Below are positions 25,574 to 38,539 of a stretch of DNA of 64,000 nt, one piece after another. This DNA is from Tenebrio molitor. Taxonomy: Eukaryota; Arthropoda; Insecta; Coleoptera; Tenebrionidae. The stretch is from NCBI RefSeq assembly GCF_963966145.1, contig NC_091055.1, positions 3,596,001 through 3,660,000 on the forward strand. Reading direction: 5' to 3'. The stretch's first letter is position 1; each line of letters begins with the position of its first letter. The notes under the pieces are model-generated. The model did not search any database, was not told where the DNA came from, and saw only the letters and a program-made list of their open reading frames with translations. The position numbers and the translations under genes are program-made.

Positions 25574-26146
25574 CAGGGTGAGTCGGGAGGAATGGTCGAA
25601 ACTCCACCAGTGTGTTTACACGTGAAAATAATGTTAAAAAAACTCATATGTTCTTATCCGGTTTTCATTTGTTTTCAAGTTATAGCGTAATTAAAAATTT
25701 TATCTATCGTTTTACTTGTATCCAATATTTCGCTAGTTTTTACATTGAAACATTTTGTAATCAGAATATGCCATGTTTGAGGCTAAAAACATTTGGCTGA
25801 TTGAAAAATGAAATGTACAAAGTACAAGTGAACACTCGGGAAACACTAATTCGACGTATTAGAAATACTGCAGCCAAGAAAGGCATGAAGCAACTAGGAG
25901 AGCAACAAGCGCCCTTCGTAGACGAAGCAGAAAATGTTGAGAGGTCAATGGCAGTATTTTTGAACACTTAATAAAATAACGCACTTATTAAGACAATGTT
26001 TTAATGTTTACATTTTTGTTTATTTGTTATTACGCTATAACTTGAAAACAAATGATAATCGGATAAGAACATATGAGTTATTTTAACATTATTTTCACAT
26101 ATAAATACACTCATGGAGTTTCGGCCGTTCCTCCCGACTCACCCTG
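25574..26146 (+). mobile_element. DNA transposon, family F, with transposase 3' remnant
   Basis: Ends CAGGGTGAGTCGGGAGGAAT and its reverse complement, flanked by TA (25572-25573, 26147-26148); inverted repeats extend ~110 bp with gaps. The interior at ~25821-25970 keeps the tail of a transposase-like frame (VNTRETLIRRIRNTAAK, then in another frame an FEHLI ending), the C-terminal signature of insect mariner-related transposases. Most of the enzyme is deleted and the remainder is frameshifted, so it is inactive. A solo right arm lies at 19848-19962. Confidence 0.85.
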
Positions 26147-27528
26147 TATGTTGTCACATCTTCATTTTTGAAACATGTATATCAATCAGAAAGGCATTGT
26201 TGTGTTTCAAACTATGTACATACTTGTAATCGTATAGAGTAGAGTGAAAGGAACGTGAAAAAAATCATACAAATGTTCTGCTGCTTTTTTGTTTTTTTTT
26301 TTAATTTTTCCAAATTTTGATTTTTTTTTAAACAAATTCAAACACATGATTAATTGACTAAGATTTATTCAAAAATTGTGCAACAAAAATTTTAAATTTC
26401 GGTTTTTAAAAAATCAAATGGACTGAAAGAAAAGTAATTTAATTAGTAAATGTTATTGCAATTGAATGAATAAGTACTCTATCTAATATAATTGGAACAA
26501 AAAAAATTTTTTTTCAAGAACATTTTTGGTTAAAATTCTCAAACTTTAACATGCTTGTAACTTTTAATTGAAGCTGGGAAAAAAATCATTTTTTTTATGT
26601 TCTGACTGTATTCGTTTTGAATCACCCTGTATAAATGAAAAAATTAATAAAATGGAAATTATAATAAAAAATTAGTTCTATTTATTTAAATAAATTTCAC
26701 ACTAAACTAATAGTGCCTCCAGTCATATTGTCCGCTGTCTTGCTTATCTTTAGTGATTTCGTTATGGCATTTCGTTATAAAAATTGTTCAGATATGAAGA
26801 AAAGAAGACTCTTGAGGTTTTGTGTAGGTATAGTTGTCCCAGAACTGCAGCAATTTTATGGCAAGGCAATAGTAATTATTACCTCTATTTAGATGCCGAT
26901 AAGCAACCTAAACAGATCCCTGTCAATCATCACTTTCGTTTTGTACCTGTCAGTTTACAGGTAGTATTTGAATGAATTTACGATTAGGTATTGCACCTGC
27001 GGTTTAAACCTATTGTTGGTGCCGTTAACGTTTATACAATGGTATCCTGCCATAAAATCGCTGCAGTTCTGGGAGCACTATATTGTATCACATTCCCTTG
27101 GCTCATTATGATGCTGTGGTAAGGTATTGGATTCTCTCATGGGCTGTGACCCTGGAAATATCTCTGCGAAGGTGGAGCGATAAACCAGTGAAAAATCTGT
27201 AAATGAAAACTGAAAACGTCGACTACTGTACGTAGAGAGAGACGACACCAACGTAACGAATGACAATGTTTTCCGGTCGGTTTGTACGCCTGCTTGAGAC
27301 CGATATCCGTCCTTTGCGCAGATATGACTCATAGCCCATGAGAAAATTCAACACTTATAACCTGAAGAAATTCTAGTCCCGTTTTAAGTAACGTTTCGGG
27401 ATTTTCAATGTTTTTATTGTCTATAAATTGCAATAAAATTACGACGTAATTGTTGTTGTTGTTATTATTACTAGTACTACATACTACTATTACTCGTGCT
27501 AGCACTATCATTATTACTAGTGATACTA
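26147..27528. other. Non-coding, with one small element
   Basis: AT-rich DNA with poly-T runs at 26285-26335. A solitary ACCCTGTATA end at about 26625 may be another truncated element. A trinucleotide-rich tract with ACT/AGT units runs from about 27445 to 27527. No gene recognised. Confidence 0.5.
26833..27078. mobile_element. MITE, family H (E-related)
   Basis: Left end GTTGTCCCAGAACTGCAGC and right end GCTGCAGTTCTGGGAGCAC, inverted repeats of ~30 bp continuing into ATTTTATGGCA; TA at 26831-26832 and 27079-27080. 246 bp in all with no coding capacity. Shares CCCAGAACTG with the family E element. Confidence 0.82.
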
Positions 27529-28007
27529 CACTGACCGGCACAAAAAACGACTCATTATGATAAGTGATCTTGAAATTATATGTGTGCTTATTTTTCTTTA
27601 TTATAATTAAATTGGGATATTTTCAATGATCGGGAGTGCTATGGTCACCATGGCAACCGAATTGTTTTGTTTAAATAAATTATTAGAAAATTTGGGCTAC
27701 TTCCGTGTTGTGTTTTTGTCGGTTGATTTACGTGTTAAAAGATTTAATTTGACAATACGAGATACTAATTTAAAATGCTGTTCAAATTTTGGCAATTTTT
27801 CATAACAAAATAATAAAAAAATTACCTTTTTTTTCATTAAAATTTTATTTTCTGTGTTTAATATTTTGTTTGTGGAAAATTCTTTGGCAAAGAATAACTT
27901 AAATAACACATCAATACAACATGATATCAAAAAATTTTTCTAAGACAATGAATTACTTAATTATATTAATAAAATTCAAAGTGTGTCGTTTTTTGTGCCG
28001 GTCAGTG
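27529..28007. mobile_element. Tc1-like MITE, family G, inserted in a trinucleotide tract
   Basis: Ends CACTGACCGGCACAAAAAAC and its reverse complement, with TA at 27527-27528 and 28008-28009. CACTG...CCGG...CAAAA ends are typical of Tc1-like transposons. The interior is AT-rich with no transposase. Both sides continue as the same ACT/AGT low-complexity tract, so the element landed in a simple repeat. Confidence 0.88.
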
Positions 28008-30189
28008 TACTAGTACTAAATATAGTAATATTACTAGTGCTAGTACTATTACTATTATGTATTATTATTATGTACTACTTTAACATGATATACATATTTA
28101 TCACCTCAACAGTTGCATTTTAAAATTATGGAAATTATTGGAACCAAACGAAATAGATATACGACCCGTCGAGACCATGTGAAATATTCGGCTCAAGAAC
28201 GTACCGTGGTAACTCTGATTGGATTTTCGCCGATTGTACCCGAACATTTGTCTCTCAATTTTTTCACTTTCCTATGGAATTAATTTCAGCGGGGGTTACT
28301 GTATGGTCGGTTTTCGTTTGTTAATGAGTCATGTCGTGCGTTGAGTGGTCATTACCAGGTGATGGATTTTTGTCTATTTGAGCGACACACAACGTAATTA
28401 GTTGCGATTTTTTTCCATATTTGAGAATTGTACAAAGAAATTTTATATGAGGAAGGTACAGTTAAGGTCAAGTTTATATTTACTAGGCGTGCAGGTCTCT
28501 GTGGTGATAAGTGAACAATGCCACGACCAAGCAATTAGGAAGAGCGCGGACGTCGAGCCCAATCACATTCTGCCTCACTTTACATTGGCGACACGAAAGC
28601 GAGTGAATTAATTATTATTGGATAAAAGAATGAATCTATCGGCGAGTCGTCATTGTGGGATGGAATAAATCGAAGTTACACGTTTAATTATTTTAAATAG
28701 GCAGGTTTGAGTAATGAATGTGGATCGGAGGTAAAGCGGTGTGCATTCCGTTTTGTGATAAAAGTGGCGCTTAATTTATGCATAGTTATTAATCTAAGTA
28801 AACTGCATAAATTCAGTGACCAATTTATCACGGTCGAGTGCGTCTGTTTACGCCACGCAAACCAAATGTCGAATCTTTGATTACCATTGACCCACTCTCG
28901 AACAAAGCGCCTTTGTCGACGTCCAGCGACAGTCGATTTTCACTTTTCCCATTTCGGAAAATCGCCAAGAACAAAGACCTCGAAACGCGAAATTAATCAA
29001 TGGTCCACGCTTGTCACGACTAAAATTGCATCCGATCATGATCAGATCCTATCTAGGCCGAATTCGACGGTCGATCGTGATTTTTCTCGAATCCAACCGC
29101 AGCCATAAATCTTAATCTATCATCGCATTTTTTGTACAGTTACGACAGAATTAACAATTAACGCCTCGGCTGCGTTTCAACAATCAAATCCTCTGATTAC
29201 ATCTTTTATGATCCGACGTGCAGTATAATTTTTAATTTTTTCTGCCACGAGTGCTTTACGCTGCACGCAAATACAGATTTCCTAGCTTCGGGTGGCAATT
29301 TTATCATTCACACTGGAAACACATTATCTTCTTTTTTTTTGAAGTAAATTAAATGGTAACTTGTTTCCTGGCTACATCATTGAATTTTAAACACAATCAT
29401 CGTAATTTAATTCAACCTGTTGGTCGCGGATATAACGATTTTAATGCGGAAGCTCCGATAAAGAAGTCTCGACAGGTGAGATCGTCCAAATCTCTCAAAA
29501 CGACGCTCAGATTTGCATCTTCGCACGTTCCCGCTTTAATTAATTGCTCGTAATGATTGGCTAGAGAGGTACTGCCGCCTCGCAGCTGCACATTAATAAC
29601 AAATATAGGTGCATTCATGATTTTATTTTCAGTTTCAAGAGCATATTAGCGTTCCACTTTGCAACATTTACACTTGCCGGGGACAAAAGGAGGATTTGCA
29701 ATACAAATGGAGGTAACCCAGTTTTACCTGGACCAATAAAACAAAGCTCACAATCACAACAACATCGTTACTTCTAACTGTATGTAAATTCGGTAATAGA
29801 CGCAAATAGCACCAATCTACATAATAACAGGTTGTAGCTTTCAAAGATTCAAACGAAAAAGAAATTTATTTTTACAGGATAAAAAAATAAAAGCCAACTA
29901 AAGTTTTTACCTGATACCGGACGCGATTAAACCTCAAATCTACTAAACTACAGACAAACGAACATAAGATAATTATTTTGAAAATATGAAAGCTTAGAAT
30001 GCAGTCTAGAAATGACCTCACTTTTAACTTTTACATAAAAAATATACATATTCCAACAACGTTTCGATTTACGTAGCCTAGTTGTTTTCAAAACTGAATA
30101 TGTATCGATTTTTAAGGAAATTTAAATTCGATGTCACTACCACTTCATACTGTTTTGTATTGCCAGTTGGTCAGTCAAACAATCAATAA
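28008..30189. other. Non-coding stretch
   Basis: After ~70 bp of trinucleotide repeat the sequence becomes mixed, with many TAATTA/TAATTG motifs (28600-28830) of the sort seen in enhancers. No exon recognised on either strand. Confidence 0.4.
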
Positions 30190-30543
30190 AGAACTTTTTA
30201 TTTTCCGTTGTCAAAAATCAATATGCCCTCTATATTCTTTATTGCCAGTATATACCATATGGTACTAACTATTATTCCATACAATTTTATAACGTGTTAC
30301 TGTTGAAATGTAGAAAATAATTACATATATTTATTTAGATATTTAATATTTGACTCCTATGCCTTTGTATCGGGTGTTCATTTAAATTTCCGGTCAAAGT
30401 TGACGTTGAAGAGTCGATTGTGAACGCACCACGCTGTTTAAGTCTAACCTCACTTGTTGCGTTGTTTGTGTTTTTACACGAGTGGTGCGTTCACAATCGA
30501 CTTTTCAACGCCAACTTTGACCGGAAATTTAAATGAACACCCG
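30190..30543. mobile_element. Composite element, family C, copy 2 (left arm missing)
   Basis: Matches 15646-15994 throughout, including the internal ATATGCCCTCTATATT and CATATGGTACTAACTATTAT segments. The terminal foldback unit is at 30371-30543 (CGGGTGTTCATTTAAATTTC to its reverse complement). The outer left arm of copy 1 is absent. Confidence 0.82.
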
Positions 30544-33500
30544 ATATTTGTAGCACAAATAGAAGTTATTATTATTATTTTCAGTTTTATTTTCCGTTTC
30601 CACCGTACGAGAAATGGAATTACGGCAGAAATGTCATTAAAACGTCATTACCTGATGTCAGTCCGGCTCTCTCGCCTCAAATTGGGTTAATAAACATTTC
30701 GTTTGGTCTTGTTTGAACGACAAGTTCTCTTAAATTTTATTAACGAGTGCATTAACGACTTGTGTGCCACTTGCACACCATGTGGGCGGTGGAGAATATG
30801 ACAAACAAGATTTTTCCAAAGAAATTTTGCACATTTGCTCGTAACGGTACCATCGCGACATCGGTGCGTACCGTGTGCGTGGTAGATGTGCCACTTTGGA
30901 AAATTCGGTGTGCACCAGACACTTGGGAATCATGTTAATGGATGTTTTACGAGCTGCAATGAGAATGGGGTACTAATCGTCCCGACGTCTGTTAAATTGC
31001 ATCAAACCTTCTATGTAACCGATAACTGGACATTTATTGCTAGGTTTGTCACAAACATAATAAAATAACGGATTCGAAAATGTCTCTATAATGCAGCATT
31101 TTATATGGCGGCGATTTAAATACGACATCTGTTCGGTCTGCATTTTATTCAATTATCTCCTGGGAACTGGTCGAGGTACAGGACCGCGTAAAATAAATCT
31201 CGACGCGTACAGACTTTCGGAACAGCTGTACACAATAGAGCAAATCAGTTAGCAATTTTTCACTTGTAGAAAGGTAAAATGCACGAAGGTGAAGGTTAAA
31301 TCGTAAATACAAATTGAAACTGGCTTTGTTCTGAATAACTGACTTTTTGTGTGCGTTCGATACAGTTCTGCACTACTTGCACAAATGTAAAAATTGAATC
31401 CATTGATGAAATCTGTGCGCAAAAAAAATCACAACAAAATCGCGATTTTCTGCGCAAAGTGTCTTATTGAATTGTGGCGGTTTCGTAAAAAGTAATTTCA
31501 ACTGGCCCTACATAATTGGGTGTTTAGCATTCGCGAGCAGGATAACTGTATTTATGGAAAAAACTAACTCAATTTCTGGACGTTTTGCTGAATGCTGCAG
31601 GTAATTTACCAGGACAATACTTAAATACGAATTCTCTTCCTACAAATTTAAATACCGTTCACGGTGATTTACGAAGATCGTGGGAAATAAATTTCGATCC
31701 ATACTCCTTCTACCTTTTAGAGATTGCTTTGATCTCTTACTTAGAACCATGCATTTTCAATTGTTTTAATGATTAATGCTTTGTAGTTACGCAAGTCAGA
31801 ACGGTACTCTCGATTGCAGGAATTTATAGCCTACCATTTACCATTTGTGATGTATCCATCTGGGTTTCTAGATCGAAGATCTGACGCCATCTTGACCAAA
31901 ACCAACCCCAATCACCTCGACAAGCAATACTTGCACCTTATCGAAAACCGTCACGTCATTTGCTCACTTTTTCATGAAAAATCATTACGTTGCCGATCTA
32001 GTCATTTTTATGTTGTTCAGATTGGCATTTCTTTGGAGGTTCTTCGACTCTTAACAATTTTTAAATCGTCGCATTTTTTATTCACACCTTCGATGCACAA
32101 ACCCGTAAATTGTGTGGTTTCAAATAACCGCAGCAATGTTTTATTTAAAAAACTAGTGAACTGGAAAACCCAACGTCGATAGGAAACGGTGCTGCAATTA
32201 AAAAAGCTCAAAGCTCTGCAACGCGTGCTTCCTCGAGTAAAAGTGAGATTTCGCACAGAATTATTATGATAGTTTCCACATAACTGACCCGAGTCCTGTT
32301 AATTTGTAATTATAATTCCACAATTCAGTTTTAGTGTAATAGGTTTGTGTTTGTGCATTGTTCGCAGAACATTTTTCCTTAATGGTTGTTTTTCAACGCT
32401 CAAAAAACAAATAATAACTGAGAATATTCGAAGATTCGACGCTAATTGGACCAAATTTTCTTTCAATCAACTGGCCAAATTACACCAAGTTAGTTTGCGT
32501 GATTAAATTTAATGACAATTTAGCTTTCAAAAAATTGAATTGATTCAGACATTCTTACTTTTCCACGGTCTGTAAACCTTCAGAAGCATATGCGTACGGC
32601 TGTGGTAAAAGTAAATACCTTTAAACTGTCTTAAATTGTTTAGTACGGAGGTTTTTGCCCTCGAAGCGCTTTGGTTAGCGTTTAACGTTTTTCTAGTGTT
32701 AATATAAACGCTAGAATTTTTTGTCAGAATTTGTAATTTATCGTTTTTGTAAAGTAATACTCCAAGTTTACATTTCTTATCAAGTCTACTTAGAACTAAC
32801 AGATTCAGAGATACTCCATCTACACTTCTAGTCCTACATTGCAATCGTTAAATATTTGAAATAAATCTCGGAAGTGTGACGAATTTCTTTCTGAATCAGA
32901 ACTGGTTGCAATAAATTTGGACTAATGATGTTTGTGTTCTAAATTATTTCTAACTAGATCTGTTATCGCAAATTACTTAAAATCGTATTTCTTCTTGTAA
33001 AAAAATCTTATTTGGAGCAGGAAGCAATTTAAATCTAATAAAAGAAATTGACATTAACAATGTGTTAATGAGATACAAATTCATCGTGCGTACGCTATTT
33101 CCTGGTAAATTACTTTTTATACATGTACACATAGGCAACCCAAAATACACGAAGCATAAAATTTTATTTAAAAGATCTTCAATAAAACGGATTGCAGGAG
33201 ACACGTTTCATTCGTCGCTTCGTTTGTTTTATTGATTAATGGTAAGGAAAATTGTTTTTGGGCAATGTACGGGATGGGTATGTGAAGTAAATGAAAGCAA
33301 ATGTGGAAATATAACATGTTTATAATATACGTTTGTACAGTAATACATATTAAAATAACATAATTGTACAAATCTATTAAATATCAAAAGAGACACTCGT
33401 CTCAACTATTTATAAAATAATTTATCATTCACGTTTCAAACGTCGCTTAATAACATTACATATGGTACAATGTCTTTACAAATGGCGGTTCTTGTCAACC

Positions 33501-33658
33501 GGGATCGTTTATTTCACGTCATATGTATAAAACGGTTCCATTAAAATAATTATGTACATAATGATCTGTTCTGAAAAAGGTCGCCAAAAGATTCTTCAAC
33601 GGAGTTAAACGGTAAACGTATTTTGTCAGTAGCAGCAGCGACATCTCTCGACGATGTA
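30544..33658. other. Non-coding region 3' of argos
   Basis: Downstream of the argos stop on the minus strand; the left portion is intergenic. TTTATT at 33230-33235 could be the argos poly(A) signal read on the minus strand. The frames at 31814-32182 (plus) and 32545-32844 (minus) have no recognisable domains. Confidence 0.4.
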
Positions 33659-36600
33659 CTAAGACGGTAAGCAGTAACCACTATACGTTTTGATAGCTTC
33701 TTCTGTGTAACTTTTCCCCGCTATGACACCATAATCCATGTGGTGGCGCGGACATCTGTGCGCGTGAGGACATTGGCACAAACTGTTTACATTCACTTCG
33801 TCCAAAAACTCTTGACGTTTACGCACTGTGAACAATCGGCAGGGCTCCTTCCTTTGACACCGCAGTCTCTGAAATGTTACAATCACGGTCGTGTTTTACC
33901 ACACATTGGAGGACTTACGGCTTGTGGAGAACACGAGAAGTGGTACTGGAACGCGATCTGACCGCTTGGCAAATGCAGAGCTTGGCGTTTTGTCAAATAC
34001 GTCATCGAGTTTTTGGGACAATGACAATGGACTATCTGTTCTGTCACGTTGTTAGTGTACAGAGTGATCGTCCAGGTAGTGTCCCTGAAGAACCTAAAAC
34101 AGCGCGATTGGGTTAGACAGGTGTAGGTTGTTGCTTTTGGGAGCTCGAGTGCTACTAAAATTCAAAATAGAGAGTTTCGTTTCGAATGAATTATTTATTA
34201 CAGGCTGTGCTCTGTGTGCTAATGACACAGAGAGTCAGATGTTCTAATCACTCGGTCATAGTCAAGGCCAATTTTTCATTTAATCGTGCTCGTTCATTCC
34301 GAAGCTTTTTGATCAGTCCCGGTACATTCATCACACATCACAAAAAAATTTCTTTTTTTACATTTTCAATCGAGCTTGTCGGGCCACGTTTGGAAATAAT
34401 AATGTCTTGAATTTAATCGAAATTTTATGATAATCCTCATATTATGATATAAGCGAGTGATGAAACAAAACAAGGTCGAAATCGGTCAATGGTTATCGCT
34501 CCATTAATTCGATGTTTCGTAGATCTACAGGGCCACGTATTTTAAGAGGTATTCTTGAGCTTTGTCATAAAAATTCTTTCGTTGTCTCCTTCCAAGAATC
34601 GCACTGTTTTTGCATTGTGAACAAAAAGAAACAAAAGTGACTTTCACTCTTCGGCTACATTCGTGACGGTGACTGTCAATTGAAACAAAATGGCATTATT
34701 TAGAAATCCCATTTTTTCAAAAATTATTTGTACGATTATATTTTTCGGGGCGAAACGGTGTCAACACACGTAACTGCTTCTGTGTATCTACTATTACAAT
34801 AACATTAGTCCGTAGTGTCTAAAGCGGATGCCTTTAGGCTTAGGAAATCGAAAAAGTTCCGTTATAAGAACTGCGCGCTTGTGGGAAGGATGTTTTCTGT
34901 ACGTTATTGTTTCTTGTATGTCATGACAACCGAGAGAGAGACACTCTCTGTCTAACCTATTTTAGCCCTTTTTCTATTAGCTCCACACCAGAATTAGATA
35001 ATTTACCAATTAACATTCCTCATTGCTGACCGACATTTTCCCGTTGAAATCAGAAATTATGTTTTTGTATTATCATTAACAACCAACACGTTAGGAGCTT
35101 GATTGGGCTACTGAAAAACACCAATTTTTTTCTTCTGTTGTCCGGAAATAGTAATGTCCTCAGACCACATTTCTTTCCAGAACTGACATCGTTTTGTTAC
35201 GGTCTAACACAATTTTTTTTTACAAAACCGTACAGTTCCACAACAAAACTAATGCAGTGTGTTAATTGGTGTCATAAATAGATGTGTCGTGTAAGCAGAA
35301 CAAGGACACGCGATTTTTCTTTGGCTCGATTTAAACGAAATCTATCCGTGGACGTAACAGTGTCTATTAGAATCGTGACTGAGTTTAATGAAAATAATTA
35401 ATTTTGCCGCGCCTCACTTGTAAAGGAAATGGATAATATGAATGGATGACGCTTTCACAAGTTTTTTGTAAGAGTACTTAACATAACTAATTTTCTTGAA
35501 AACCAGTTCAGTGCTGGTCTAATTATCTGAAAAATTGGGCAATCGGGCGGTTATGCAACCAACTATACGCAACAACACAAAACCACTATTATGGTCAATA
35601 TTGAGAGCCGTGACGTATAGATTGGGTAATAATTACGACATAACGGGTAACAGCTGATCGATTACCGATATTGGTTAATGTACCTGCACTTTGGTATTTT
35701 CTTGACTGATTCGCACAGTTTGTACTGTCTGGTCTTGTCGGCCATGGTGAATCCGTCGTCGGTTTGGAGTTCAAGGGGGCACGTCCTCCCTTCAGAGCAT
35801 CTGCATTGCTTCTCGATCCAGGGGATGTCGTACATGTCAATTTTATTGCAGATCGCTCTGGGTCCACATTCGGGTAGATCGGAATCCGACGTCTGCGAAC
35901 AAGAAAGCGGGGGTCATCAATCAAGGGTGATTAAATTAGTGGAAGGTGTCAGTTTTGAAGAATGATGAAAACAACGAACTGTTGATGATAGCGGTCGGGG
36001 AGAGGAGGGGCGCCGAAGACCGTACAGGTGTTCTTAGGGGTTGCCCCACAAAAGTACACCTTGCGTCTGGTCTTTACGGTCGTGGGAAAATCGACCAGTT
36101 GCCAGCTAGTCGTGGGCCAGGCGAGCGACCAGCATTGTGCTGGCACCCTCCACCTGCCCGCCCCCTCCCCAGAGGCTCGGATTTACGCATGCAGATACCC
36201 CTGGGTGTCGGTACCACCGGAAGCCTTCCTTCTCCGTTTCGCATGGGAACGGATACGTCGATAAATAATGACGATTAAAATTCTCGAGCGATTAGCATCT
36301 AAATAAGGCGATAAAACCGAGACACGGTTCAATTTGTTCGATTCTGGGCCATTTGCATGACCGAAGATGCGACGGTACTGCTATTCCGGGAATCGTTCGC
36401 AATTAGTACTCGGCTACCTGGCTCAAGATTCGAAGATCAGATTCGACGGTATAAACATAAATTAACTACCGGGCTTTAAAATTTGGCCCCGAGCGTCGAT
36501 ACGGAGATACCAGATGAAATTAATGACGTCCCGTATTTGGAGGCGGGGCAGTACCATCAAATACTTTTTTAAAAAACACGACTTTTGTTCTTATTATTTT

Positions 36601-38539
36601 AGGAGTTTCGTAAAACCCGTTTAATACCGGATCTCGTGCGATCTCTCGACCCATCATCGTTACATCGTTACACGTTCTGGTAAAAATGGACGTTTTTGTC
36701 CCACAAAAGCAGTTCCGGTGAGTGACACTTGTGATTTTTCTTATATCCGATTCTTGGAAGCACGCAACTATCGCCATTGTAAATATTGGTAGTTAAATGC
36801 GGATACGTAGGTTGAATTCACTTCCTCCCCATTGAACCGTTCACAATGGCCACAATGATTTAGGACCTCGCTAAGAATCAGCGTCTTGCCCGTTCTGGGT
36901 TCCGGTACTTCCGCTCTTTTAGAATCATCTGTGCTGCCTTTTGTCGGGCCTCGTATAGGTGTAATGCCCACATAAGCACCCCTTCTACGAGGAAGTCCTT
37001 TCAATTTCTACACCCGATTCCGTCATTCATGCAAAACGCCAGGAAGGTCGTACCAGCTCGCCGTTCAACTGAGTCTTGCCTAATTGCCGTAAAAACGCCG
37101 ACCAAATTCGATCTGAAATTGATCGTCATGTGAAAGTATTGAAAGCGTGGGTGTTCATTGGTTTAATTGAGGACAACTGCGTGCTACCCAGTCCCGTACT
37201 CTACAAATTCCGACCGAACTGTCAAAAATCACAGTTTCCGTCTCGTTAATCAAGCAAGCCATCTCACGTAGAGTTGTTTTTGTGTCACGTGGTCGGATCG
37301 AGTGGTACTTTTTAATGTTTGAACACCTGTGCCGCGGGTACGCCCCACTGCAGATTATAAAAATATAAAACAACATCGTCCATGACTTGCAGTCTATTTT
37401 CAAAATTCCAATTTTGACGCGATTTTCGGACGAGAAAAAACAACCGATGCCGCACCGCCATCATCATCATCATCAGGTGATCCTGTAATTTTATTGATGT
37501 CCATACTCGAGTATGGCAAAGAAACAAAGAACATTCCGATACACTGACACAAGCTATAATGCAGTAATTTGGTGTAACTTGTTAGTACTTCGGGAGGTTC
37601 GTCAAATCTTCCTCATCCGTAAAATGTTGTCATAGAAAATTGCCGCCGAAGAAACAAAAACTTCACAGACTCGATCGAGAAAATTGCCACAACAATTAAT
37701 CAATCTTCATTTTTCCGATAGAAATTCCATTTTAAACACATAATGACAATCCTCGTTAAATTCTAGTGCCTAACAAATTGCTCCGCGTAGTGTTTTTAAT
37801 TTCCGGTTGAACTATCGGGACCTGGATTTTCTTTCCGTCGAGAGTTTTTCGTCGATCCTCGAAGCTCGCCCTGACAATCATCCAGACGCAATTTTCGCCA
37901 CACAAGAAAGGAAACGGTCAATTTGTTTCATAAATTCAAATTACTTTGCTATAAACTACACATTGTGTATTTATTATTGGGATTGTCAAGTTGAATGCAT
38001 TAATCTCGGTATTTTTAGAGCCATTAGGATATCCTTCGATATTCTTTACGACCTGTTCTGTTACTGCAGGCTTTGTTTCGTTCTTTCCGCAGTAAATTAG
38101 AGAGAAAAGTCCAATTGTCCGATTTTTATCGAGGAAACGTTCGTTTACAGTCTTTCAAAGCAGATAGGATCTGGAGTTACCGCAATGTAAACAATTATTC
38201 CGTGATCTACATATCGCGATCGACCGGACCGTTTGGACCTTTTCCACTTGATTGCTTCGGCTTTACTACGGAAACGTTACAATAGAGTTGTTTTAAAGTT
38301 TAAATCGCGAATCGCATTCGGAGGGATTCATTTTGGACACTCACCCCGATCTGGTAAAGGACCTTGATATTGGTGAGGTTGATATTTTTCTTGCGATGTA
38401 AACCGGCGATGTTGTGATTGAGTCTGTGATGATGTACGTAGTGTTCGGTCGGATGATGTTGAAAAACTTCCAAAGGTAGTCTCGAGCACAGACAGTGGAT
38501 CGAAAAAAACACTAAAATGACGATACTTTCGAAATTCAT
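33659..38539 (-). CDS. aos: Argos / giant-lens, secreted EGFR-ligand antagonist
   Basis: Four exons: 38539-38345, 35892-35684, 34093-33919 and 33868-33659, all with GT-AG borders and consistent phases (0, 2, 0); 262 residues in total. The start is ATG 38539, giving the signal peptide MNFESIVILVFFSIHCLC and then a His-rich linker. The mature part has 16 cysteines in Argos order: LPECGPRAICNK, WIEKQCRCSEGRTC, LCESVKKIPKC, VHCHCPKNS, FSCSPQA, RLRCQRKEPCRLFTVRKR, LCQCPHAHRCPRHH and the terminal TYSGYC. Known role: Argos binds Spitz-type EGF ligands outside the cell and blocks EGFR, and is itself induced by EGFR signalling as negative feedback. It lacks the long insertion found in Drosophila Argos between the first cysteine blocks. 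A likely N-glycosylation site is NVT in exon 3. Introns are 2.45 kb, 1.59 kb and 50 nt. GC-rich blocks in intron 1 and upstream may be regulatory. Confidence 0.93.
35945..36290. promoter_or_regulatory. GC-rich block in argos intron 1
   Basis: Clearly more GC-rich than its surroundings, with several CG dinucleotides and no exon in the correct strand and phase. Open frames here on both strands reflect composition. Position just upstream of exon 2 in a developmentally regulated gene suggests a regulatory module; this is inference only. Confidence 0.3.

Noticed and set aside
31814..32182. 122-codon plus-strand frame
   Set aside because: No recognisable domain, no convincing start or promoter, and atypical composition for this genome's coding exons.
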